Origin: an uncultured Bacteroidota bacterium
GTDB taxonomy: Bacteria; Bacteroidota; Bacteroidia; Bacteroidales; UBA12481
Assembly (NCBI GenBank): GCA_903832165.1
Contig: CAILAQ010000816.1
Coordinates: forward strand, 1-7,797
Direction of reading: 5' to 3'
Length of the DNA: 7,797 nt
The number at the start of each line of letters is the position of its first letter. Position 1 is the first letter of the stretch. The notes under the pieces were generated by a model. It was not told the origin of the DNA and made no database searches. It was given only the letters and a program-made list of their open reading frames with translations. Positions 1-7,669 of this stretch are shown piece after piece. The position numbers and the translations under genes were made by a program.

Positions 1-1813
1 CGTCTAATGATTCAATACCTTCCAGGGTTGTTTGAAAGCCGGGAGAAAAGTACCGGATCTCAGGAAAAATGACTGCTCCGTCGCGCATTTTCTCCAGGTC
101 GGTATTGATAACTTCCCTCGGTGCTCCTCCAAATCCTTCCACCCAGCCATTAACGCCATCAAACACTTGTTTATTGGCAATAGCATCTCCGACCATCATC
201 ACCTGGCACATTCTTCCGGCGGCTTGCACTGTTTCCAGGCTAATTTCCATACTCTGGCCCTTAGCCTCCACTTTCCCGGAAGATTTTACTGAAAGCTGCC
301 GGACACCCTGAACTGCGCGCCTACCACCTATAGCCTGCAAGTACAGGTCGACGACATTGGCAGCGGTTAGTCCCTCAGGCAATGCCAGTGGTTGGCCGGC
401 CTCAGGGTTTCCGTAGCGGTCGTAAAGTTCAACATAACCCGAAGCTGCAAAACCTTTCAACTTTTCCGCTACCTCGGCTTTGTTTCCCACAACGAGGACG
501 ATACAATTTTCAGGTTGCAGGTACTTCTTAGCCATTGCCTGAACATCGTTGACTGTAATATTCTCAAGGCGTTCAAGATAGGTTGCGTAATAATCGGCCG
601 GCAGGTTATAGCGAACGGTATTCATGGCAAAAGAAGCCAGTGTGCCGGGGCTCTCCAGGGAGCGTCCGAATTCACCGGCCATCACGTTCTTTGTCAGTCG
701 GAGGTCCTCGGCAGTAACCTGCTCGTCTCGCATCCTCCGCATCTCAAAAAGGAATTCTGTAACAGCGCTGTCGGTAACGGAATTGCGGACCTGCGCCCCG
801 GCACTGAATTCACCAAGCAGCTTATCGGAACTCAGGTTCGAATTAGCCCCATAGGTATAAGCTTTCTTTTCACGCAGGTTCATCATCAGGCGACCGGAGA
901 ACACTCCGCCGCCAAGAATATTATTCATCAGATAGGCAGGCAAAACATCAGGATCACCTGGTTTTAAGTGAAAAACATTTGTGATGGTAATGACAGATTG
1001 CACCGCACCGGATTTGTCGACAAATGCCACCCGATTTCCTTTAAAAGAAGCGGGGTCATCATATTTGGCAAATCTGACAGGCTGAGATTTCCAGGCAGAG
1101 AAATATTTATTAGCCAACACCTTAGCTTCACTTAGTTTAAGATCGCCGATCATGACAAGGTATCCGATTGCCGGCGTGAAATAGGTTTTGTAATAGCCTT
1201 TAACCGCATCAAGTGTAATGTTTTCAATCGTTTCCTCGGTGGTAGGTTCCCCGTAAGGGTGATTTTTACCGAATCGCAGAACATTAGCAACGGTGGAAGC
1301 TATGGAATTGGGATCTGTGCCAGACATGGCAAGTGCGGAGATAGTTTGTTTTTTAAGCTTATCGAATTCCACTTGCGGAAAAACAGGGTTATAAAGGATG
1401 TCGGTCATCAGCTCGAGGACTTTATCCTGATGCTTTTTCAGGGATGATCCCTGAATTCCGGATTGACCGGTTGAAATATCGGCGCCGATAAAATCGATTT
1501 CCTTATCAAGTTCAGCCTTGGTGCGGGTTGTTGTACCGGCTCTGAGCAAACCGCCGGCTAAAGATGCTGTACCAGCCATTTTACTTTCCAGTAAGGGTTC
1601 AAGCGCAACCTGAAGGCTGAAGGTTACGGTTGGCAGCTCATGATTTTCGACCAGAATTACTGTTAATCCGTTTTCAAGTTTAAAAGTTTTATAATCACCC
1701 AACTGGATCTTCGCAGCTTTTGCGGGCTTTGGAGGCTGAGTGCGATCGATCTGAGCCTGAAGGAAGGCTATGTTGAATAGCAGGCATGCAGCTAAAAGGG
1801 TTATGCGGTTCAT
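1..1813 (-). CDS. M16 family (insulinase-like) non-catalytic subunit with C-terminal extension, 3' end beyond window
   Basis: My own translation from the ATG at 1813-1811 stays open for 604 codons to the window edge, so the C-terminus is missing. Residues 1-20 form a Sec signal peptide (hydrophobic LLAACLLFNIAFLQA, then Gln), so it should act in the periplasm. Residues about 37-460 are two M16 half-domains. Where active members have HxxEH this protein has SLAGG (84-88), so it cannot bind zinc there. The Arg/Tyr substrate-binding pair is present in LREKKAYTYGA (R314, Y319/Y321). From about residue 482 there is an extra segment (LTAANVVDLYLQAIGG) resembling the LolA-like, lipoprotein-sorting-type domains appended to M16 proteins in Bacteroidota; that domain call is tentative. 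It starts 21 bp after the stop of the catalytic M16 gene with no Shine-Dalgarno sequence, implying one transcript and a heteromeric enzyme. The substrate is unknown. Confidence 0.9.
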   Translation of the reverse strand, partial: MNRITLLAACLLFNIAFLQAQIDRTQPPKPAKAAKIQLGDYKTFKLENGLTVILVENHELPTVTFSLQVALEPLLESKMAGTASLAGGLLRAGTTTRTKAELDKEIDFIGADISTGQSGIQGSSLKKHQDKVLELMTDILYNPVFPQVEFDKLKKQTISALAMSGTDPNSIASTVANVLRFGKNHPYGEPTTEETIENITLDAVKGYYKTYFTPAIGYLVMIGDLKLSEAKVLANKYFSAWKSQPVRFAKYDDPASFKGNRVAFVDKSGAVQSVITITNVFHLKPGDPDVLPAYLMNNILGGGVFSGRLMMNLREKKAYTYGANSNLSSDKLLGEFSAGAQVRNSVTDSAVTEFLFEMRRMRDEQVTAEDLRLTKNVMAGEFGRSLESPGTLASFAMNTVRYNLPADYYATYLERLENITVNDVQAMAKKYLQPENCIVLVVGNKAEVAEKLKGFAASGYVELYDRYGNPEAGQPLALPEGLTAANVVDLYLQAIGGRRAVQGVRQLSVKSSGKVEAKGQSMEISLETVQAAGRMCQVMMVGDAIANKQVFDGVNGWVEGFGGAPREVINTDLEKMRDGAVIFPEIRYFSPGFQTTLEGIESLD

Positions 1814-1834
1814 TTTTAAGGTATTCAAGGGTGG

Positions 1835-3163
1835 TTATTTATTTTTCGGCAGATAATATAAAACAACTCTGTTGGTTGTAGTAAAATATTTCCGGGCTGC
1901 TTCCCGTATATCCTCACGTGTAACCTTCATATACTTATCGATGTCGGTATTGACTGATCCGGCATCATTAAAATAGGTATAACCGGTTGCCAGCAATTCC
2001 GCACGGCCTTCTATTCCTGCAAGGCGGTTGACCATATCAGCTTCCACCCGGTTTTTAAGTTTCTGGAACTCATCTTCCGGAACCAGCTCTTTCTGAAGTT
2101 TAACGATTTCCTCATCGGCAGCGGCCTCCAGTTTTGCAAGATCGACTCCGATATTCGGAATAAGGAAAGCGAGAGAAATTCCGGGATGCTCAAGCGGCAA
2201 GGAGATAGCCATTGCCTGCAAAGCCAGCTGCTTCTCATCCACCAGGGATTTATTGAGGCGCGAGCTCTGTCCACCGGAGAGTATGGTATTTAACAGACTT
2301 ACAGCAAAATAATCTTTTGACCCCATGGCCGGAACATGGTAGGCCTGAATGATAGCCGGGAGCTGAATATTATCGTAAACCGTATCCCTGACTTCCGCAG
2401 TCTTGACCGGTTCATTTTGCAAAGGTCTGATAATAGGCTTAATGCCTATCGGGATGGTACCGAAATATTCCTTTGCCAGTTTCTCTGCCAGCTTTGGTTC
2501 TATATCTCCGGCAATGGTCAAAACGGCATTATTGGGGACGTAATAAGTTTTGTAAAAATTAATGACATCCTGATCGGTAGATGCGCGCAGGTGATCCGGA
2601 GAGCCTACGATTGGCCAGTGGTAGGGGTGAACTGTGAATGCACGGCCAAAAGTTTCACGTAAGATCGAACCATAAGGCTGATTTTCTTCCGTCTGCTTGA
2701 TTTCTTCAATAACAACGCCCTTCTGGGTTGCGATTCCGATTGAATCAACCCTGCCATGGAGCATGCGTTCCGATTCGAGCCACATTCCAAGTTCAAGCTG
2801 ATTGGACGGGAGGACTTCATAATAATAGGTTCGGTCGAAAGAAGTGTTTGCGTTGAGGGTACCACCGGCCTTTTCGACGAAACGGGTATATTCTCCTCTC
2901 GGAATATTATCACTTCCCTCAAACATCAGATGCTCAAAAAGATGAGCAAATCCTGTACGATTCGGCTCTTCATTTTTCGAACCCACATGATACATTACAG
3001 ATACAGTAACGATCGGTGTTGAATGATCCTCATGAAGTATGACATGCAGACCATTTGGAAGATTAAACTCTTTATAATCAAGCTTAACAGTTTGTGAGAA
3101 CAGCCCCTGAACAGCACCTGTAAGAATCAGGATCATGAGACAGGGAAGTTTGATATTTCTCAT
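1835..3163 (-). CDS. M16 family zinc metallopeptidase (catalytic subunit), exported
   Basis: This 442-residue protein has the expected length for a bacterial two-half-domain M16B peptidase. A Sec signal peptide covers about residues 1-23 (MILILTGAVQGLFS, then Gln), placing it in the periplasm. The inverted zinc motif HLFEH is at 74-78 (H74 and H78 ligands, E77 the general base). The distal Glu ligand is probably E154 in VVIEEIKQ. The C-terminal half (about 200-435) keeps the fold, including GGQSSRL at 297-303, but the Arg/Tyr substrate-binding positions are V308, L313 and L315. By analogy with two-subunit M16 enzymes, it would need the protein encoded immediately downstream to complete its active site. 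Members of this family degrade peptides or process proteins; the substrate here cannot be read from sequence. A likely promoter lies just upstream, at 3203-3196. The start at 3163 fits the signal peptide; no Shine-Dalgarno sequence is visible. Confidence 0.95.
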   Translation of the reverse strand: MRNIKLPCLMILILTGAVQGLFSQTVKLDYKEFNLPNGLHVILHEDHSTPIVTVSVMYHVGSKNEEPNRTGFAHLFEHLMFEGSDNIPRGEYTRFVEKAGGTLNANTSFDRTYYYEVLPSNQLELGMWLESERMLHGRVDSIGIATQKGVVIEEIKQTEENQPYGSILRETFGRAFTVHPYHWPIVGSPDHLRASTDQDVINFYKTYYVPNNAVLTIAGDIEPKLAEKLAKEYFGTIPIGIKPIIRPLQNEPVKTAEVRDTVYDNIQLPAIIQAYHVPAMGSKDYFAVSLLNTILSGGQSSRLNKSLVDEKQLALQAMAISLPLEHPGISLAFLIPNIGVDLAKLEAAADEEIVKLQKELVPEDEFQKLKNRVEADMVNRLAGIEGRAELLATGYTYFNDAGSVNTDIDKYMKVTREDIREAARKYFTTTNRVVLYYLPKNK

Positions 3164-3195
3164 AGTATTGAATTTTCAGTGAGTATGATCGGTGA

Positions 3196-3203
3196 CAAAA
3201 ATA
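3196..3203 (-). promoter_or_regulatory. Putative Bacteroidota -7 element for the M16 gene pair
   Basis: Read on the minus strand this is TATTTTTG, matching the Bacteroidota sigma factor -7 consensus TAnnTTTG. It sits 32 bp before the start codon at 3163, giving a plausible short leader of about 27 nt. The matching -33 element (TTTG/TTG) is weak or absent at the expected spacing. The next two bases (TC) are also the same as at the mutL element. The assignment is inferred from motif and position. Confidence 0.5.
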
Positions 3204-3261
3204 TATTAAAAACAACCTCGAGAACATGATAACAATCAAGCTACATGAAATTGTACGTTTA

Positions 3262-4800
3262 TCATGCGCCCCACATATCCCGGTCGAGGGTGCGGTAATT
3301 GACGGCTTCGGCCAGATGGTGCGATTTAATCACCGGACTGCCTTCGAGATCAGCAATGGTTAAAGACACTTTCAGGATGCGGTCGTAAGCGCGTGCAGAT
3401 AGTCCAAGCCTTTCCATAGCCTGTTTGAGGATGACGCGACCCGGTTCATCGATCCGCACAAACTTCCTCATCAACCTTGATGACATTTGTGCATTGCAGT
3501 AAATCCCGGGAGTACCGTCAAAACGCAGAGCTTGTGTTTCTCTGGCTTTAATGATTCTCTCACGGATTGACAGGCTTTTTTCAGCCGGTGGCAGGTTGGC
3601 CAGTTTATCAAAACTTACCGGCACCACTTCGATATGCAGGTCGATGCGGTCGAGCAGCGGTCCGGAAACGCGGCTCAGGTATTTCTGGACAAGGCCGTTT
3701 CCGCAGGAGCAGGTTCGGCCGGGGTGGTTAAAGAAACCGCAAGGGCAAGGGTTCATGGAAGCCACCAGCATAAAACTTGCCGGGTACTGGATAGCATAAC
3801 GGGCCCTGGAGATATTGATTATACGGTCTTCCAGCGGCTGCCGGAGGACTTCGAGCACTGACCGCTTGAATTCCGGCAGTTCATCAAGAAAGAGCACTCC
3901 ATTATGAGACAGGGAGATCTCGCCTGGTTTAGGGACGGCACCTCCCCCGACCAAAGCGATATCTGAGATGGTGTGGTGCGGGCTTCGGAATGGCCTTCGG
4001 GTTATGAGGGTAGCATTGGCGCCCAGTTTACCGGCAACGGAATGAATGCGTGTTGTTTCGAGTGCTTCCTGCATAGAGAGAGGAGGCATAATGCCGGGGA
4101 GCCGCTGCGCCAGCATTGTTTTTCCGGCCCCGGGAGGTCCGACCATAAGTAAATTATGAGAACCTGCCACGGCTACTTCAAGCGCCCGCTTTACATTTTC
4201 CTGGCCTTTGACATCCTGAAAGTCGGGTTCGAAATTGCCGGATTGCCTTTGGAACTCAGCAACAATATCAATCCTGACTGGTTCAGGTCGCGGTCCGCCT
4301 GTAAAAAACATAATGACTTCAGAAAGTGTATCCATACCATATACATCCAGGCCCTCAACCACGGCTGCTTCCCTTGCGTTTACCAATGGAATGATGATTC
4401 CCTGAAAGCCCTCCTCTTTTGCTTTCATGGCCATGGGCAATACTCCGGTAACAGGCTGGAGTCCGCCGTCGAGAGAAAGCTCACCCATCATAATAAAACG
4501 GTGAAAATCTGTGGCATTCAGCTTTTCATTAGCTCCAAGGATGCCAATGGCGAGAGGCAGGTCATAAGCTGATCCCTCTTTTCTCACGTCAGCCGGAGCC
4601 AGGTTGATCACTACCCTCTTTCCCGGCCAGCGATAATCCAGAGTGCTTAAGGCGGCAACAATACGTTGCTGGCTCTCGCGAATTGCATTATCGGGTAATC
4701 CGACCAGAAAATAGCCTATCCCGTCACTTACCTGAACTTCGACTCGAATTGTACTCGCCGAAATTCCAAAAACTGCGCTTGCAAAAGTACGTACTAACAT
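3262..4800 (-). CDS. comM: ComM/YifB-type Mg-chelatase-like AAA+ ATPase
   Basis: This 512-residue protein has the standard ComM/YifB layout and length. The N-terminal domain (about 1-165) is the Lon-protease-like ChlI fold (NLAPADVRKEG at 66-76, YDLPLAIG at 79-86). The AAA+ Mg-chelatase core (about 195-400) shows Walker A GPPGAGKT at 221-228, Walker B VLFLDE at 302-307, sensor Asn N350, and an arginine-finger region LLDRIDLH with R385. Four cysteines (C352, C354, C364, C366) form a likely metal-binding knuckle. The C-terminal Mg-chelatase domain (about 410-508) has the sensor-2 segment SARAYDRILKV (468-478). Vibrio ComM is a hexameric helicase that drives branch migration of incoming DNA during natural transformation; the role here is by homology. 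I chose the ATG at 4800 because MLVRTFASAVFGI is the usual family N-terminus. A TTG at 4833 would add 11 poorly supported residues. The gene is divergent from mutL. Confidence 0.95.
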   Translation of the reverse strand: MLVRTFASAVFGISASTIRVEVQVSDGIGYFLVGLPDNAIRESQQRIVAALSTLDYRWPGKRVVINLAPADVRKEGSAYDLPLAIGILGANEKLNATDFHRFIMMGELSLDGGLQPVTGVLPMAMKAKEEGFQGIIIPLVNAREAAVVEGLDVYGMDTLSEVIMFFTGGPRPEPVRIDIVAEFQRQSGNFEPDFQDVKGQENVKRALEVAVAGSHNLLMVGPPGAGKTMLAQRLPGIMPPLSMQEALETTRIHSVAGKLGANATLITRRPFRSPHHTISDIALVGGGAVPKPGEISLSHNGVLFLDELPEFKRSVLEVLRQPLEDRIINISRARYAIQYPASFMLVASMNPCPCGFFNHPGRTCSCGNGLVQKYLSRVSGPLLDRIDLHIEVVPVSFDKLANLPPAEKSLSIRERIIKARETQALRFDGTPGIYCNAQMSSRLMRKFVRIDEPGRVILKQAMERLGLSARAYDRILKVSLTIADLEGSPVIKSHHLAEAVNYRTLDRDMWGA

Positions 4801-4861
4801 ATTTTGTGTTTTTATAGTAATATAGATGCGCAAAACCCCGTCCGATGGAGAATCATTTTAG

Positions 4862-4869
4862 TATTTTTG
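4862..4869 (+). promoter_or_regulatory. Putative Bacteroidota -7 element for mutL
   Basis: TATTTTTG matches the TAnnTTTG -7 consensus and ends 29 bp before the mutL ATG, predicting a leader of about 24 nt. The following bases (TC) make a 10-base identity with the element upstream of the M16 pair on the other strand. No convincing -33 TTTG is seen at the usual spacing. It lies in the 98-bp divergent gap between comM and mutL. Confidence 0.5.
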
Positions 4870-4898
4870 TCCATTTGTGTAAAAATCTGATATTCTGA

Positions 4899-6728
4899 AT
4901 GACGGAATTGATCAAAGTATTGCCCGATGCGGTTGCGAACCAGATTGCGGCAGGTGAAGTAATACAACGACCTGCATCGGCGGTTAAGGAGCTGATGGAA
5001 AATGCCGTCGATTCCGGAGCAGACCGGATTCAGGTTATTGTTAAAGATGCGGGGCGTACGCTGGTGCAGGTGGTGGATAATGGTTCAGGCATGTCTGATT
5101 CCGATGCCCGTCTGTGTTTCGAAAGGCATGCAACATCAAAAATCCGTCAGGCGGAAGATCTTTTTTCAATCAGGACGATGGGATTCCGGGGCGAAGCGCT
5201 GGCAGCGATTGCAGCTGTTGCGCAAATCGAGCTTAAAACAAAAACAACCGGATCAGAAGCAGGTACACGTGTTAAAATCAATGCATCTGAATTTGAGATA
5301 CAAGAGCCTGCTGCCTGTTCAGACGGCACCAGTATTTCGGTAAAAAATCTCTTTTACAATATACCAGCCAGACGCAAGTTTCTGAAAGCCAATTCAACGG
5401 AACTTAAGCATATTATTACCGAGTTTCAGAGGATAGCACTGGCGCATCACGACACGACCTTTATTTTACAGCATAACGACTCAGAAGTTTATAATCTGCC
5501 CGGAGCCAGGTTGCTGGAAAGGATACAGCACCTGTTCGGCAAGACTATCGCTCAGCAGTTAGTGAATGTCAAAACTGAAACCAGTATTATGCAGGTGAGC
5601 GGATACATTGGCAAGCCGGAGTTTGCACGAAAAACATACGGGGAGCAGTTTTTTTTCGTGAATGGAAGATTCATGAAGCATCCTTATCTGCACAGGGCCG
5701 TATCGCAATGTTACGACGGGCTGATACCCGGAGATGCGGTACCTGCTTATTTTATTTATGTGGAAATCGATCCTGTTCATATCGATGTAAACATTCATCC
5801 GACCAAAACTGAAATAAAATTTGAAGACGAAAGAGCTGTTTATCAGATCATTCAGGCCTCTGTGAGAGAAGCTTTAGGAAAATTCAATCTGACTCCGACT
5901 CTGGATTTCGATCGGGAAGGTGCCATGGAGATTCCCTATTTCCGGCCGGGTGATTCGGTCAATCCTCCCACCATCCGGGTGAATACTGATTTCAATCCAT
6001 TCGACAGTGACGATCAAACCTGGAAGAGGGACTCCTATTCCGGATCAAAAGAACGCCAGGCACAGGTGACCGGGTGGGAAAAATTATATTCACCTACAGA
6101 TCAGAGCGATGTGCGTATACAGTCGGAACCGTCAGAACAGCCAGGTCTTCCGGGTTTGGGACAAGCCAATCGCAGTTTTCTTCAGCTCAAGAACAAATAC
6201 CTGTTAATACCGGTAAAATCGGGAGTTATGATGGTTAATTATGCCCGGGCCTATGAGCGGATCCTATTCGAGGATTTTATGCGAAACATGAGTGAGCCAG
6301 GCAGCATCAGTCAGCAGGTTCTCTTCCCGGTTACCTTTGAGCTGAATCCTCTGGATCTTCATTTGTTGCTGGATGTTAGTGACGAACTGACAGCCATCGG
6401 ATTCGACATTCAACCTTTCGGAGGTCAAAGTGTTATTGTAAGGGCCATGCCTGCGTCGGTTGACGCCAATGACCCTAAGGCACTGATTGAAGGTCTGTTG
6501 GAGAATTTGAAAAACGAAACTCCGGACCTGGCCGGACAGTTTAAGGAGCAGGTGGCAAAATCTGCCGCACGGGTTTCATCATTGGCTTTCGCCCGCCCGC
6601 TGCATGATGCAGAGGTTCAGGGATTGATCGACAGGTTATTTGCCTGCCGGGAGCCTCAATCCACTCCCGGAGGAAAACCTGTACTGACGATATTACAGAT
6701 GGAGGAAATTGAGAAGAGGTTTGCATAA
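4899..6728 (+). CDS. mutL: DNA mismatch repair protein MutL
   Basis: MutL links MutS mismatch recognition to strand removal. The 609-residue length is typical. The N-terminal GHKL ATPase is intact: ANQIAAGEVIQRP at 13-25, KELMENAVDSGA at 30-41 (catalytic E34, Mg-binding N35), DNGSGM at 60-65, RHATSKI at 76-82, GFRGEAL at 95-101. The transducer domain shows LFYNIPARRKFLK at 151-163 and NIHPTKTEIKF at 298-308. A polar linker spans about 335-425, followed by the C-terminal dimerisation domain. The position of the endonuclease motif DQHA(x)2E(x)4E reads NYARAYERILFE (447-458): both Glu positions remain but Asp, Gln and His are replaced. The late CPHGRP-type motif is STPGGKP (588-594), also lacking its Cys and His. 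Nicking ability is therefore doubtful. The ATG at 4899 is the only start fitting the conserved N-terminus; there is no Shine-Dalgarno sequence. A run of eight T lies at 5649-5656. Confidence 0.97.
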   Translation: MTELIKVLPDAVANQIAAGEVIQRPASAVKELMENAVDSGADRIQVIVKDAGRTLVQVVDNGSGMSDSDARLCFERHATSKIRQAEDLFSIRTMGFRGEALAAIAAVAQIELKTKTTGSEAGTRVKINASEFEIQEPAACSDGTSISVKNLFYNIPARRKFLKANSTELKHIITEFQRIALAHHDTTFILQHNDSEVYNLPGARLLERIQHLFGKTIAQQLVNVKTETSIMQVSGYIGKPEFARKTYGEQFFFVNGRFMKHPYLHRAVSQCYDGLIPGDAVPAYFIYVEIDPVHIDVNIHPTKTEIKFEDERAVYQIIQASVREALGKFNLTPTLDFDREGAMEIPYFRPGDSVNPPTIRVNTDFNPFDSDDQTWKRDSYSGSKERQAQVTGWEKLYSPTDQSDVRIQSEPSEQPGLPGLGQANRSFLQLKNKYLLIPVKSGVMMVNYARAYERILFEDFMRNMSEPGSISQQVLFPVTFELNPLDLHLLLDVSDELTAIGFDIQPFGGQSVIVRAMPASVDANDPKALIEGLLENLKNETPDLAGQFKEQVAKSAARVSSLAFARPLHDAEVQGLIDRLFACREPQSTPGGKPVLTILQMEEIEKRFA

Positions 6729-6735
6729 ACTTTGT

Positions 6736-6806
6736 AAGGCAAAGGGCAGGAAGGCAGGAAGGCAAAAGGAAAGGCACAAGGCAAAAGGCTCAAGGCGCAA
6801 GGAAAG
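6736..6806 (+). repeat. Degenerate ~7-bp purine-rich tandem array (AAGGCAA-like)
   Basis: GGC or GGA cores recur at 6738, 6745, 6753, 6761, 6768, 6773, 6780, 6787, 6794 and 6801. The spacing is mostly 7 bp, with two 8-bp steps and one 5-bp step, and the consensus is about AAGGCAA. There are roughly ten imperfect units. The array starts 7 bp after the mutL stop and ends about 37 bp before the rhomboid start. It contains no usable ORF, no hairpin and no spacer structure. Its function is unknown. Confidence 0.75.
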
Positions 6807-6831
6807 TATTAAGATTTAAGAAAAAAGTTAG

Positions 6832-6837
6832 AAGGAG
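6832..6837 (+). promoter_or_regulatory. Strong Shine-Dalgarno site of the rhomboid gene
   Basis: AAGGAG lies 6 bases before the ATG at 6844, which is near-ideal spacing. It fixes the rhomboid start. It stands out because mutL and both M16 genes show no such motif, as is common in Bacteroidota. Confidence 0.7.
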
Positions 6838-6843
6838 CATAAA

Positions 6844-7668
6844 ATGTCAGAAAGATTTGGAGGAAGGAGTGGATCAATGCCGCCGGCGGTATTAAATCTG
6901 ATCATCATAAATGTGATCCTGTTTCTGGCCACTTATGTACTGGGAAACAGTGGGGTCGATCTGGTCAAGTACCTTGGATTGTATTATCCGGGCTCGGAGC
7001 TCTTTCAACCCTATCAGCTGATCACACACATGTTCATGCATGGCGGGATCACTCATTTATTCTTCAATATGTTCGCGCTCTGGATGTTTGGCCGCGTTTT
7101 GGAATCGGTATGGGGCAGCGGTCGATTTCTGGTTTTCTACTTTATAACAGGTTTAGGTGCGGCCGCATTTCATCTGCTTGTGAATTCTATCATTATCGGA
7201 TCGATAAATTCTGAGATGCAGGCTCTTTTGAACAGCCTTTCTCCGGATACTTTTGCCGGATTTCTAAAGCACCGGTTTCCAGAATATCAATCGCAGGTTT
7301 CGGACTTTCTCTCCGGATGGGCTGCTGATCCAAACAATCCAAATTTCCTGTCACAGGCACCGGAATATCTCCGTCAGCTCATTCATCTCCGGATGGACAT
7401 TGCCACTATTGGGGCCTCCGGAGCAGTTTTCGGTGTTTTGCTGGGCTTTGGCATGCTATTTCCGAACACCCAGCTCATGCTGCTTTTTCCCCCTATTCCG
7501 ATCAAAGCCAAATGGTTTGTGCTGGGTTACGGTGCAATTGAGTTTATCTCAGCCATCTGGAATCAACCTGGCGATCATGTGGCGCATTTCGCCCATCTTG
7601 GTGGCATGATTTTCGGGTTCATCCTTATCAAATTCTGGAACCGTACCCAACGACAGCAATTTTACTGA
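6844..7668 (+). CDS. Rhomboid family intramembrane serine protease
   Basis: This 274-residue polytopic inner-membrane protein has the full rhomboid catalytic set. TM1 is about 15-33. HLFFN (71-75) provides the oxyanion-region His71 and Asn75 in TM2, followed by ALWMFG. TM3 is about 95-117 (FLVFYFITGLGAAAFHLLV). GASGAVFG (190-197) carries the catalytic Ser192, and AHLGG (250-254) carries the catalytic His251 in the last helix. Rhomboids cleave substrate transmembrane helices within the membrane; no substrate is deducible. A soluble insert of about 65 residues (118-184) separates TM3 from the Ser-bearing TM4 and is rich in polar residues (PEYQSQVSDFLSGWAADPNNPN). The start is fixed by a strong Shine-Dalgarno sequence. 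The gene follows mutL after a 115-bp gap holding a heptamer array, and it ends one base before the next CDS, so the two rhomboid-like genes are probably translationally coupled. Confidence 0.95.
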   Translation: MSERFGGRSGSMPPAVLNLIIINVILFLATYVLGNSGVDLVKYLGLYYPGSELFQPYQLITHMFMHGGITHLFFNMFALWMFGRVLESVWGSGRFLVFYFITGLGAAAFHLLVNSIIIGSINSEMQALLNSLSPDTFAGFLKHRFPEYQSQVSDFLSGWAADPNNPNFLSQAPEYLRQLIHLRMDIATIGASGAVFGVLLGFGMLFPNTQLMLLFPPIPIKAKWFVLGYGAIEFISAIWNQPGDHVAHFAHLGGMIFGFILIKFWNRTQRQQFY

Positions 7669-7669
7669 C

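Noticed and set aside
392..967. 191-codon open frame on the plus strand
   Set aside because: It lies wholly opposite the continuous M16 subunit frame (604 codons, clear M16 motifs), lacks any recognisable domain, and is best explained as an antisense shadow.
1784..1813. Lipobox-like LAAC at residues 7-10 of the second M16 protein
   Set aside because: The hydrophobic stretch continues past the Cys to residue 19 and ends in LQA-Q, so an ordinary signal peptidase I site fits better; nine residues is too short for a lipoprotein signal.
3164..3261. Small gene or terminator between comM and the M16 pair
   Set aside because: The 98 bp hold no convincing ORF and no stem-loop with a T-tract; only the putative promoter element is supported.
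4156..4572. 138-codon plus-strand frame inside comM
   Set aside because: It is opposite the Walker A region of a well-conserved gene and shows no recognisable domain or ribosome binding site.
4801..4833. TTG start at 4833 adding 11 residues to ComM
   Set aside because: The added residues (RIYITIKTQN) do not resemble the family N-terminus, while the ATG at 4800 gives the expected MLVRTFASAVFGI start.
6736..6806. CRISPR array or rho-independent terminator
   Set aside because: The units are about 7 bp with no spacers, and the purine-rich strand has no inverted repeat or T-tract, so neither fits.
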